Both the position numbers and the translations under genes were made by a program. 64,000 nt of DNA from positions 868,001 through 932,000 of the forward strand of contig NZ_NWMW01000001.1 in NCBI RefSeq assembly GCF_002351485.1, in the 5' to 3' direction. The DNA comes from Sphingomonas spermidinifaciens. Lineage in GTDB: Bacteria; Pseudomonadota; Alphaproteobacteria; Sphingomonadales; Sphingomonadaceae. The notes below the pieces were generated by a model. It had not been told where the DNA came from and did no database searches. It was given only the letters and a program-made list of their open reading frames with translations. Below are positions 26,366 through 35,076 of the stretch, one piece after another; position 1 is the stretch's first letter, and every line of letters begins with the position of its first letter.

Positions 26366-29089
26366 TCAGAGCCCGACGCTGACCCCGAAGGTGAAGATGC
26401 GGCCAAGGTCGTAGGTGTTGATCTCGCGGCGCAGCCCGCCGTCGAAGATCTGGAACTCCTGGTAGCGCGTCTTGCTGAGGTTGCGCGCCTCGAACTTCAG
26501 CTCGACCTGCTTGTCGTCGCCGCCGATCGGGATTCCCTGCCGCCAGACGACGTCGAAGCGCACGCCCGGCCGCTCGCGGATGTCGGGCAGGCGGCCACCG
26601 TCGACGATTGCGCCGCGATTTGTCACACGGTCGCTGGCATAATTGACCAGCAGCGTCACCTGGCTGAGCATTTCGGTATCCTCGAGACCGAATTGCGCGT
26701 TGACGATGTGATCCGACTGGCCGACGAGCGACGCACCGTCCTGGAACAGGAAGCGGGCCGGAAGGGTCGCACCGGTTCCGCCGAAGGGGCTGACCACGGG
26801 CTGGTCCTGCGCGTTCAGCTCGGACTTGGTATAGGTATAGTTGGCGATCAGCAGCGCGCGCTTGGTCGCGAACAGGTCGCCGAGGCCGAGACCATCGAGC
26901 GGGAAATACTTCTGAAGCTCCAACTCGCCGCCGTACAGCCGCGCGCTCGGGGCATTCGAGAAGCTGGTCAACAACGCTGAGCTGCCCGCGCCCGGCGAAC
27001 CGAACGCCTCGATCGGATTGTCGATCCGCTTGTAGAAGCCCGCCAGCGTGATGCGCTGGTCGCGCGCGAAGAACCACTCGTACCGCGCCTCGAGGTTCCA
27101 GAGCTCGGAATCGGTCAGGAACGGGTTGCCGACGAACTGGCGATTTGATTCGAAGTCGAGATAGAGCTGCGGCGCCAGCTCGCGGAATTGCGGCCGCGCG
27201 ATCGTCTTCGAGGCGTGAAGGCGAAGCTGCATGTCGCGCGCGAAGTTCCACGTGATCGTCGAGGCAGGCAGCCAGTACCCGTTGGTCAGGTTGGTTCCGG
27301 CGACGTTGGCGCCCACCGGCAGCACGCGCTGCTCAGCATCCTCGTACCGCACGCCGACCTGCGCGCGCAGCCCATCGGCGACTTCGGCCTCCACCTGGGC
27401 ATAGCCGGCATGAGTGCGCAGCGACGCGGTATAGGCCGCCGCGCCCTGCACATTCGATTCGTTCTGAAGGAAGATGTTGTTGAGCTGGACGTTCAGGTCG
27501 CTCAGCAGGAAGTCGGGCCGCTGCTGCTTCTGCGCGTCGTTGAGCGGCGTACCCGCCTGATAACGGAACTGATAGCGGAACGACGTGCGGTCGGCATCCG
27601 AATAGGCATAGCCCGCCTGAAGCGTCAGCGGCCGGTCGCCACCGAAGTCATAGGCGAGATCGACGCCGCCCGACCAGAGATCCTCATTGAGTTCGCTGAA
27701 CGCGATCTGCGCGACGCCCTGCTGTCCGGTCAGGTTGTTGACATAGTCGTTGATCAGCCCGCCTTCGAAGAAATAGACGAAGGTCCGCTCATAGGGCGAA
27801 TTGCGCTGCGTGTTCGCATAGGCGCCGCGAAGATCGACGCTCAACCGGTCGAACTTCAGTTCGGCGACGCCCTGCGTGGTGAACAGCTGCCGCTCAAACC
27901 AGTTGGTGTTCTGCTGGAAGAGCGGCTGGTTGTTCTGGTCCTCGATATCGGACATGATCGCCTGCTTCAGCGTGTCATGGACGTAGAGGTTGGTCCAGCG
28001 GAAGCGGTGACGGCCGACCTCGGCACCAACGCCGAACAGGCCGTTGACGAGAGCGCGGTGATCGGTGGCGACCGAGCGGGCGTCACCGGCGAGGCCACCC
28101 TGCGCATCGAGCGGCACCTGCTGGATCGCGTCGCGCGTGCGCCACGTGTTCGACAGGCCGCCGCCGGTGATGACGCCGATGCGCGCCGTGCCGAGGTCGA
28201 ACGACGTGCCCGCGCTCAGCTCGCCCGAGAAGTTGGCGGGGATGTTGCGGTTCTCGAACACCAGCGACGTTTCGGCGTTGGTGAGCTGCACCACCTGATC
28301 GGGGGTCACGATCGCGCCGGTCCGGCCGGCCTCGCGGATGAAGTCGGGGATGCTGCGCTCGCCGCTGTCATAGCCCAGCCAGTCGTGCGATCCGCCGTCA
28401 TAGGTATAGCCGAGCTCGGCGGTGGTGACGGTATCGAAACCCACCGACCCGCCGAACTGGAGGAAGCTCTCCTTCGGCGCGGCGCGCGTCGTCAGGTTGA
28501 TGACGCCGCCGCCGAACTCGCCCGGATAATTGGCCGAGAAGCTCTTCTGGACGAGGCTCGAGGCGATGACGTTTGTGGGAAAGATGTCGAGCGGCACCAC
28601 GCGGCGCAGCGGCTCGGGGCTCGGCAGCGGCGACCCGTTGAGCAGTGATGATGAGTAGCGGTCGCCAAGGCCGCGCACGAAGACGAAGCCGTTGCCGACG
28701 ACGCTGAGGCCGGTGACACGGCTGAGCGCACCGGCGATGTCGCCTTCACCCGTGCGGGCGATGTCCTCGGTCGACAGGACCGAAACGACCTGCGCGGTGT
28801 TGCGGATGACGTTGGGAATGTTGCGGCCGATGACGACGATGTCCTCGCCATCCCCGCTCGCGCCGGGGCCGGAGATTTCGACCTCCTGCTGGGCCGCGTC
28901 CTGTGCCGTCGTCGTGGCGCCGGGGCCGCTGTCGGGCGTGGTCGAACCGCCCGCGTCGGGCGCTACGACGCTACCCGCCGGGGGGCTGGTGGTCTGCGCA
29001 CCGGCGCTACCCGTCTGAGCCAGCGCGGCCGGCGCGACCAGCGTCGAGGTGAGGAGCAGCAGGCTGCCCAATGCCAGAGGCTTCTTCAT
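26366..29089 (-). CDS. TonB-dependent outer-membrane receptor
   Basis: A 907-residue receptor. The signal peptide is MKKPLALGSLLLLTSTLVAPAALA, followed by a Gly/Thr/Pro-rich linker (about 25-70) with no recognisable TonB-box. The plug domain spans about 80-230 (VLSTEDIARTGEGDIAGALSRVTGL, FVRGLGDRYSSSLLNG, FGGGVINLTTRAAP). A 22-strand barrel makes up the rest, ending RIFTFGVSVGL with Leu rather than the usual Phe. The ligand cannot be read off the barrel. It lies downstream of the beta-helix lipoprotein gene, and both sit behind putative Pho boxes, so uptake of a phosphorus-containing compound is an inference. Confidence 0.93.
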   Translation of the reverse strand: MKKPLALGSLLLLTSTLVAPAALAQTGSAGAQTTSPPAGSVVAPDAGGSTTPDSGPGATTTAQDAAQQEVEISGPGASGDGEDIVVIGRNIPNVIRNTAQVVSVLSTEDIARTGEGDIAGALSRVTGLSVVGNGFVFVRGLGDRYSSSLLNGSPLPSPEPLRRVVPLDIFPTNVIASSLVQKSFSANYPGEFGGGVINLTTRAAPKESFLQFGGSVGFDTVTTAELGYTYDGGSHDWLGYDSGERSIPDFIREAGRTGAIVTPDQVVQLTNAETSLVFENRNIPANFSGELSAGTSFDLGTARIGVITGGGLSNTWRTRDAIQQVPLDAQGGLAGDARSVATDHRALVNGLFGVGAEVGRHRFRWTNLYVHDTLKQAIMSDIEDQNNQPLFQQNTNWFERQLFTTQGVAELKFDRLSVDLRGAYANTQRNSPYERTFVYFFEGGLINDYVNNLTGQQGVAQIAFSELNEDLWSGGVDLAYDFGGDRPLTLQAGYAYSDADRTSFRYQFRYQAGTPLNDAQKQQRPDFLLSDLNVQLNNIFLQNESNVQGAAAYTASLRTHAGYAQVEAEVADGLRAQVGVRYEDAEQRVLPVGANVAGTNLTNGYWLPASTITWNFARDMQLRLHASKTIARPQFRELAPQLYLDFESNRQFVGNPFLTDSELWNLEARYEWFFARDQRITLAGFYKRIDNPIEAFGSPGAGSSALLTSFSNAPSARLYGGELELQKYFPLDGLGLGDLFATKRALLIANYTYTKSELNAQDQPVVSPFGGTGATLPARFLFQDGASLVGQSDHIVNAQFGLEDTEMLSQVTLLVNYASDRVTNRGAIVDGGRLPDIRERPGVRFDVVWRQGIPIGGDDKQVELKFEARNLSKTRYQEFQIFDGGLRREINTYDLGRIFTFGVSVGL

Positions 29090-29133
29090 CTTTTTCGATC
29101 CGCGTCAGGGAATTGCCGCGCCACGCGGCCGAC

Positions 29134-29164
29134 GGGGATGGCGGCCCCTTTCACCGCCATCCCC
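29134..29164 (-). promoter_or_regulatory. Intercistronic stem-loop between the lipoprotein and receptor genes
   Basis: A perfect 11-bp stem (GGGGATGGCGG with CCGCCATCCCC) and a 9-base loop lie in the 94-base gap. No T-run follows, so it is unlikely to be a full terminator; it may protect the upstream mRNA after processing or cause partial attenuation. Confidence 0.55.
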
Positions 29165-29183
29165 GCATGGTCTTTACGCTCGT

Positions 29184-30788
29184 TCAGGTGACCGGAACGG
29201 TCGTGCAGTTTCCGCTGGTCGAGCCGAAGTTCGCCGCGTTCGAGTTGCAGGTCCAGCCGCGATACCAATTGTCGCTCGAGCCCGAGATCGCCCCGATATA
29301 GCTGGTGGGAACGAGGAACGAGGTACCCGACGGGTTGAGGCTGGTGTTGTTGAACGGCGTCACGGCCGTCGCGCCCGAACCCGGCAGATAGGTCGAGGTA
29401 TAGGCGTTGGCCGCCGTCCCGTTGGTGACGTTGTTGCTGCCCGCCGCGACGACCGCAGCCTGCTCGTCGTTGGTCACCGTGACGCTGTTGACGGTGGTGG
29501 TCGCCGACAGCGTGTTGCAGGCGAAATAGACCGAGTTGAACACCGGCGGACCGGCTTCGTCGAGTGCCGGGTTGGCCGGACGGATCGTCGACTTGCCGCC
29601 GTTGGCGTCGGTGCCGGCGATGATGTTGAGGCAGGCCTGCGAGCTGGTGACGATGCCGTTGACGAAGCTGAAGTCGGCGCCGCCGCGCAGACGGATCGCC
29701 GCCGGCGAGCCGCTGCTCGTCGAGGTGTGGATGAAGGTGAAGTTCGCGATGCGGCCGGTCTGGCGCGGCACCACGTCCTCGTTGTTGTTCGAATCGATCT
29801 CCATCAGGAAATTGTCGGTCTGGCTGTTGTTCGGCTTCTGGATGGCGATCACGAACTGAAGGAAGCCCTTCCAGCCCACATCGGTATCGACGCTGTCGTC
29901 ATCGGCGCCGGTCACCACGAGGTAGCGCAGATTATGCGTGCCGCCGAAGATCTCGATGCCGTCGTCCGAGCTGTTGTGGATCTGGATATATTCGAGCCGC
30001 GTGCCGGTGCCGACGCCGCCGGTGGTCAGGCCCTGCAACTCGTTGTTGGGGCTGATGACGGTGCCGGAATAGCGAATCTGGACATAGCGCATGACGCCCG
30101 AATTGTCGCCCGGCGAGCCGCCGCCATAGAGCGCGTTGCCAGTCCCTTCGACTACGTTCTCGCAGTTCGCCGAGCCGCCGGTCGCACCCGACAGGTTGCA
30201 GTTCGAAACAGGCGCGCGGCCAGCGATGATAACGCCACCCCAGAGGCCCTGCGCGGTTTCGTCGATGGTCCCCGTCAGGTTCTGCTGCGCGGTGAAGATG
30301 ATCGGCGCGTCGGGCAGGCCGTCGGCGTTGATCGTCGAACCGCGATTGACGACAAGGAAGTCGTTGTCGGTGTTCGTCGTGTTGGCATAGATCAGCACGC
30401 CCGGCTCGATCGTCAGCGTGGCGGCGGTACCGACGGTGCCCGATGCGCCGCGGTCGATACCGACATCGACCCGGCCGTTGATCTCATATGCCGTGCCCGC
30501 GCGGCGCGGAAGCGTCAGGTTGCTGGTGAGGACCGAAGGGAGGCGGCACGACCGGAAGTTGCCGACGGTGCCGACGTTGGTGGTGCCGGTCGGGCAATCG
30601 GCGGCCGGCGTGCCAGCGGTCGAGGTCGGCGTCGGGGTGGGCGTGGGGGCCGGGGTCGGCGCCGGCGTGGGCAGCACGATACCGCCCTCGCCCGGCGAGG
30701 CGACGCTCGAGGCGCCGTCGCACGCGGCGAGCGTCGCGCCCGCGCAGCTCGTCAGCAGGATAAGGCTAAGGCGTTTGAAGTCGGCCAT
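29184..30788 (-). CDS. Beta-helix surface lipoprotein paired with the TonB receptor
   Basis: A 534-residue lipoprotein. The lipobox is TLAAC (Cys 23), followed by a Pro/Thr linker with a PTPAP/TPTP repeat. The body is rich in short Gly/Asn/Thr strands (for example GIEIFGGTHNLRYLVVTGADDD, GFLQFVIAIQ), consistent with a right-handed parallel beta-helix. Similar proteins, as I recall, occur beside TonB receptors in Caulobacter and gammaproteobacteria, often misnamed 'multidrug transporter'; no function has been shown. It may be a surface-exposed binding protein or hydrolase. It is the first gene after the putative Pho boxes. Confidence 0.82.
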   Translation of the reverse strand: MADFKRLSLILLTSCAGATLAACDGASSVASPGEGGIVLPTPAPTPAPTPTPTPTSTAGTPAADCPTGTTNVGTVGNFRSCRLPSVLTSNLTLPRRAGTAYEINGRVDVGIDRGASGTVGTAATLTIEPGVLIYANTTNTDNDFLVVNRGSTINADGLPDAPIIFTAQQNLTGTIDETAQGLWGGVIIAGRAPVSNCNLSGATGGSANCENVVEGTGNALYGGGSPGDNSGVMRYVQIRYSGTVISPNNELQGLTTGGVGTGTRLEYIQIHNSSDDGIEIFGGTHNLRYLVVTGADDDSVDTDVGWKGFLQFVIAIQKPNNSQTDNFLMEIDSNNNEDVVPRQTGRIANFTFIHTSTSSGSPAAIRLRGGADFSFVNGIVTSSQACLNIIAGTDANGGKSTIRPANPALDEAGPPVFNSVYFACNTLSATTTVNSVTVTNDEQAAVVAAGSNNVTNGTAANAYTSTYLPGSGATAVTPFNNTSLNPSGTSFLVPTSYIGAISGSSDNWYRGWTCNSNAANFGSTSGNCTTVPVT

Positions 30789-30937
30789 GAAGATCTCCGT
30801 TCCGGCAATTCCGGGTTGACGAGGAAGGGGTCGCTGCCCCTCGATCGACTCGGCTGTCCCCCTGTCGACCTCATGGCCCGGCTAGTGGCCGGACGTGACG
30901 CCCGGATGCGGTTTCGAAGACGGTTCGGTTGCGACGA

Positions 30938-30977
30938 TATGACCGAACGGTGACAGGTGTGACAAAGCTGTGACCGA
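30938..30977 (-). promoter_or_regulatory. Putative tandem Pho boxes upstream of the lipoprotein/receptor operon
   Basis: On the minus strand, GTCA-type half-sites occur as GGTCACA-N4-TGTCACA and TGTCACC-N4-GGTCATA, each pair with the 11-bp spacing of a PhoB box (consensus CTGTCAT-N4-CTGTCAT); the two boxes are 9 bp apart. They end about 150 bases before the lipoprotein ATG. The 30789-31254 gap (466 bases) otherwise holds a short repeat near 31110 and the trxA-side terminator. Confidence 0.55.
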
Positions 30978-31199
30978 GGAGGAGCCCATGGCCCCGACCT
31001 CAAGCGTAAATATCGGAGCGTAAAACCAAACCAAGCCGAACCATTTTCGCGATTTCGTCGTAGGGGCGAAGGCTGAGGCGGTCAGGCCCCGAACGGCGCG
31101 CAATCACCGAGCGATCTCAGCTTTCGCTGGAATGACGCAGGGGTCGTGTCACGATGATCTGCCGTACTCCGGCGGGGGTCGGGGGACATCGTGCACAGC

Positions 31200-31234
31200 A
31201 AAAGGGGCCGGCGGTCGCCCCGCCGGCCCCTTTT
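31200..31234. terminator. Strong bidirectional terminator after trxA
   Basis: AAAAGGGGCCGGCGG pairs perfectly with CCGCCGGCCCCTTTT around a TCGCC loop, giving an 11-bp GC stem plus A/T tracts on both sides. It lies 20 bases after the trxA stop and shields the Pho-box region from the divL-trxA operon. Confidence 0.9.
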
Positions 31235-31254
31235 CGTCATTCCAGATCAGACGA

Positions 31255-31575
31255 TCAGAGCTCGCTTTCGAGCCATGCCTTCAGCCGGCCCTTGGGCTCG
31301 GCGCCGACCTTGGTCGCGGCGGGCTCGCCGTTCTTGAACAGGATCATGGTCGGGATGCCGCGGACGCCGTACTTGCCCGGCGCCTCCGGATTCTCGTCGA
31401 TGTTGAGCTTGGTGATCGTCACCTGCTCGCCGAGTTCCTCGGACAGTTCCTCGAGGCTCGGGCCGATCATCTTGCACGGCCCGCACCACTCGGCCCAGAA
31501 ATCGACGAGGACGGGCTTGTCCGCGCCCAGCACGTCGGTGGCGAAGCTTTGGTCGGTGACGGCCTTGGTGGGCAT
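31255..31575 (-). CDS. trxA: Thioredoxin 1
   Basis: A 106-residue cytoplasmic thioredoxin with the redox motif WCGPC (Cys 31 and Cys 34) in [16 protein letters not shown], the DENP turn, and the cis-proline in [13 protein letters not shown]. It reduces ribonucleotide reductase, methionine sulfoxide reductases and other disulfides. It is the last gene of the divL-tsaE-amgK-murU-addB-addA-trxA series, starting 51 bases after the addA stop, and ends at a strong terminator. It may also have its own promoter in that gap. Confidence 0.97.
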   Translation of the reverse strand: MPTKAVTDQSFATDVLGADKPVLVDFWAEWCGPCKMIGPSLEELSEELGEQVTITKLNIDENPEAPGKYGVRGIPTMILFKNGEPAATKVGAEPKGRLKAWLESEL

Positions 31576-31626
31576 ATCGGTCTACTCCTTGGTTGACCCG
31601 CAATCTATGTGGGCGCACGCGCCGGC

Positions 31627-34600
31627 TCAAGCGCGCGAAGGCAAGCTTTGCTCCGTGACCACGAAGCCGGGCTTGAGTGCGGCGAGCGTCTCCGGCGCCA
31701 ACGCGATCAGCCGCGGGCCGGCGGTATAGAGGAGCGCCGCTTCGATCGGCCGGTTCGGGAAGATGACGGCGAGCGCCGCGGCATAGGCCGCCATCTGGCG
31801 CTGGTGATGGAGCGGCACCTCGCCCGCGTCCGACGGGACGCGGCGGCCGGTCTTGAAGTCGATCAGGCGGATGCGGTCGGCGCCCACCAGCAGCCGGTCG
31901 ACGGTGCCCGCCACCACCTGTCCGTCCACGATGGCGGCGACCGGCGCCTCGGCCAGCGCGTCCGGGCCGAACAGATCGGCGAAATCGGGATGGCCGATGA
32001 TCGACAGCGTGCGATCGACCAGCCCGTCGCCCAGCGTATTGCCCGCAAGCCACGCCTCTCCCGCCGCTCGCCGATGCTCGGGCGGGAGGGCGGGCAGCCG
32101 CTCAAACAGGCCGTGAAGCAGACGACCGCGCTCGGCCGCGTCCTGCATCGCCGGGCCGGCGGGCGGCGGATCGGCGATCTCGTCCTCGCCCAGCGACGAG
32201 GGGGCGAGCGGCCGCGGCGGGCGCGCCTCCTCGGGCGCGGGGCGACGCGCCCAGTCGGGGAGTGCGGTCGCGGTCGAAGCCTCGGCCGGCCGCACGATCG
32301 CAGGCGCGGGCAGCCGGTCGTCGGCGAGCACACGTACCTCGCCCGGCGGCACGCCCAGCGCGTCCATCGCCATCGCGCTCGCGCGGTACCAGCTGAGCGG
32401 CGGCGGCTCGCCCTTCGCCCGCTCGGACAGGCTGCCGGCGATGACGAGCTGCTCCTCGGCCCTCGTCGCCGCGACGTAGAAGAGCCGCCAATGCTCCTCC
32501 AGCTCGCGCCGATCGCTGTCGGCGACGACGGCATCGAGCGGCCCGCCACGCTCGGCACTGCGCGGGCGGAAGACCGGGAGCGGCGGACGGTCCTCGTCCG
32601 CCTGCCAGTCGAACAGGTCGCGCCGGTTCTGGGTCGGGTCGGCGGTCGCGTCGGCGAGGATGACGAGCGGCGCCTGCAGCCCCTTCGCCCCATGCGCGGT
32701 CATGACCCGGACCGCGGCCTGCGGGCGCGAGCTGTCGCGGACGATCTCCACCTCGCCGCGATCGAACCAGTCGAGGAAGCGCTGGAGCGAGGGCGTCGCA
32801 TTACGCTCGAACCCGAGCGCGGCCGACAGCAGCTCCTCGATCGGGTCGCGCGCCTCCTCCCCCAACCGCGCGATCAGGCGGCGGCGGCCATCGAGCTGGC
32901 CTGAGAGGATGTCCTCGAGGAAGCGATAGGGCGTCGCGAAATCGGCCCGCGCGAGCAGATGATAGAGAGGGGCGAGCCGCTCGGACGCCTGCGTCGCGCG
33001 CAGGTGCCGCCAAAGGCTCCCCTTGCGATGCATGGCGGCGGCCATCAGCTCGTCCTGGCTCCAGCCAATGAGCGGCGAGACGAGCAGGCTGGCGAGGCTG
33101 AGGTCGTCGCCCGGTTGCAGTACGAAGCGGATCGCCGCGAGCAGATCCTGCACCGCCAGCGGTGCGTTGAGGCGCAGGCGATCGACCCCCGCAACCGGCA
33201 CCCCCTCGGCATAGAGGCGCGCCACGATCAGGGAGGCGAGCTCGCCGCGCCGCTTGACGAGGATCATCACATCCTCGGGCCGCAGCGCCCGCCCCTTCGA
33301 TGCCAGCATGTGGCCGCCGTCTATCCACTCGCGCACCTGGCGCGCGATGCGGCGGGCGAGCTCGCGGACCTGGTCGTCGACCCAGCCCTCCTCGTCCTCC
33401 TCGCTGCCGCCGGCGACGACCGGGGGCAACAGGGTGACGCTGCCGGGGCCGGGCACCTGGCTGGCATGCGGCTGGCGCTCGTCGGTGCCCATGCCCGGCG
33501 CGGGCAGTGCGTCGAGCGCGGCGTCGACGAAGCGCAGGACGGTCGCGACCGAGCGGAAGCTTTCGGTCAACGCGACGGTTTCGAGCGGGCGACGTTCTTC
33601 GGCCTCGATCGGGGGCGCGGCACCCAGCCGGTCGAAATGGAGCTGCGCCGCCCGAAAGAAGATCGGATCGGTACCCTGAAAGCCGAAGATCGCCTGCTTG
33701 TCGTCACCCACGGTGAACAGCGTCCGCACCCGGTTGCCGCGCGTGCCCGCCCCGGCGAAGAACTCGTCGGCGATCGCCTTGACGATGCGCCATTGGGCGA
33801 GGTTGGTGTCCTGCGCCTCGTCGATCAGGACGTGCTCGGTCGCGAGGTCGAGCTTGTAGCGCACCCACTCGCCCATCCCCTCGGTTTCGAGCAGGCGGAC
33901 GGTCGCGGCGATCAGGTCGTCGAAATCGACCGCGCCCGCCAGCCGCTTGGCATCGGCATAGGCGCGGGCATAGGCTCGGCCCGCGGTCAGCGCGGAGGCG
34001 AGCGCGTCGGCGTAGCCGGCGCGGACCTTGAGCGCGAGGAGCTCGCCGCAATGCCCGTGCAGCCGCTCGGCGAGGGCGGCATAGGCGTCACCGGGCGCGA
34101 CGGGCTTCTTGCGCAGCTCGCCCTTCCCCGTCGCCCAGACAAGGTGGAGGTCAGCGAGCCCCGCCGCCCGCGCACGCGCATCGCCGGCCAGCCAGGCCGC
34201 AATGGCATCGGCGCGCTCGAGACCCGTCTTGGTGCCCCATGCGGCATTTGCCGCGGCGATCTCGCGCAGGCTCTCAAGGTCGAAGCGGTCGTCGCCGCAC
34301 GACGCCTCGATCTCGGCATCGATGTCGCCCGTGGGAAGGTCGAGCGCGCGTCGGATGTACGGCCGGATGCTCTCGCCGATCGGCAGCGCCTCCATGGCAT
34401 CGGGCCGCGCGGCGCACGCATGGAGGAACATCTCCGCCTTTTGCTCGCCGAGCCTGAGGGCCAGCGCGCCGATCGCCTCGGCGATCGCCACCCGCCCTTC
34501 GCGCGCCTCGTCCTCCAGCAACCGGGCGAGCGCCTCGCGCCGGAGCAGCGCCTGTTCGCGCGGTTCGAGCGGGCGGAAGCCCGGCACCAGCCCCGCTTCG

Positions 34601-35007
34601 GCCGGGAAGGCCGCGAGCAGGCTCTGGCAGAAGCCGTGGATGGTCTGGATGCGCAAGCCCCCCGGCGCATCGAGCACCCGCGCGAACAGCGTCCGCGCCC
34701 GCTCGACCTGTTCGGGCGTCGCGGGTTCGCCAAGACCGCGCAGCTCGTTGAACAGGTCGTTGCGGTCGAGCCGCACCCAGCGCGCCAGCGTGCCCGCGAT
34801 CCGCTCCGCCATTTCGGCCGCGCCGGCCTTGGTAAAGGTGAGGCACAGGATCGCCTCTGGCCTGCTCCCCGCCAAGAGCAGCCGGAACACGCGCGCGGCG
34901 AGCACCTGGGTCTTGCCCGTGCCCGCCGAGGCGGCGAGCCAGACGTGGCGCTGGGGATGGCTGGCGTCGCGCTGCGCGCCGCGAAGGGGATGGAGGGGCT
35001 TGGTCAT
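31627..35007 (-). CDS. addA: Double-strand break repair helicase-nuclease AddA
   Basis: A 1126-residue UvrD-family helicase with a C-terminal nuclease. Helicase motif I is AASAGTGKT (about residues 27-35); LCLTFTKAGAAEMAERI, VLIDEAQDTN (motif II), VGDDKQAIFGFQG (motif III) and RVMTAHGAKGLQAPLV follow. The nuclease motif LIDFKTGR with QMAAYAAAL lies near residue 1060. With AddB it resects double-strand ends for RecA loading. It follows addB by 69 bases; a short GC-rich palindrome (CCCCGGCC/GGCCGGGG, near 35030-35050) fills part of that gap. Confidence 0.96.
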   Translation of the reverse strand: MTKPLHPLRGAQRDASHPQRHVWLAASAGTGKTQVLAARVFRLLLAGSRPEAILCLTFTKAGAAEMAERIAGTLARWVRLDRNDLFNELRGLGEPATPEQVERARTLFARVLDAPGGLRIQTIHGFCQSLLAAFPAEAGLVPGFRPLEPREQALLRREALARLLEDEAREGRVAIAEAIGALALRLGEQKAEMFLHACAARPDAMEALPIGESIRPYIRRALDLPTGDIDAEIEASCGDDRFDLESLREIAAANAAWGTKTGLERADAIAAWLAGDARARAAGLADLHLVWATGKGELRKKPVAPGDAYAALAERLHGHCGELLALKVRAGYADALASALTAGRAYARAYADAKRLAGAVDFDDLIAATVRLLETEGMGEWVRYKLDLATEHVLIDEAQDTNLAQWRIVKAIADEFFAGAGTRGNRVRTLFTVGDDKQAIFGFQGTDPIFFRAAQLHFDRLGAAPPIEAEERRPLETVALTESFRSVATVLRFVDAALDALPAPGMGTDERQPHASQVPGPGSVTLLPPVVAGGSEEDEEGWVDDQVRELARRIARQVREWIDGGHMLASKGRALRPEDVMILVKRRGELASLIVARLYAEGVPVAGVDRLRLNAPLAVQDLLAAIRFVLQPGDDLSLASLLVSPLIGWSQDELMAAAMHRKGSLWRHLRATQASERLAPLYHLLARADFATPYRFLEDILSGQLDGRRRLIARLGEEARDPIEELLSAALGFERNATPSLQRFLDWFDRGEVEIVRDSSRPQAAVRVMTAHGAKGLQAPLVILADATADPTQNRRDLFDWQADEDRPPLPVFRPRSAERGGPLDAVVADSDRRELEEHWRLFYVAATRAEEQLVIAGSLSERAKGEPPPLSWYRASAMAMDALGVPPGEVRVLADDRLPAPAIVRPAEASTATALPDWARRPAPEEARPPRPLAPSSLGEDEIADPPPAGPAMQDAAERGRLLHGLFERLPALPPEHRRAAGEAWLAGNTLGDGLVDRTLSIIGHPDFADLFGPDALAEAPVAAIVDGQVVAGTVDRLLVGADRIRLIDFKTGRRVPSDAGEVPLHHQRQMAAYAAALAVIFPNRPIEAALLYTAGPRLIALAPETLAALKPGFVVTEQSLPSRA

Positions 35008-35076
35008 GCCGGCGCACCCTCCGTCCTACCCCGGCCGAGGCCGGGGTATGGCCCGCCGTGATCGGATGCGCGCCGC

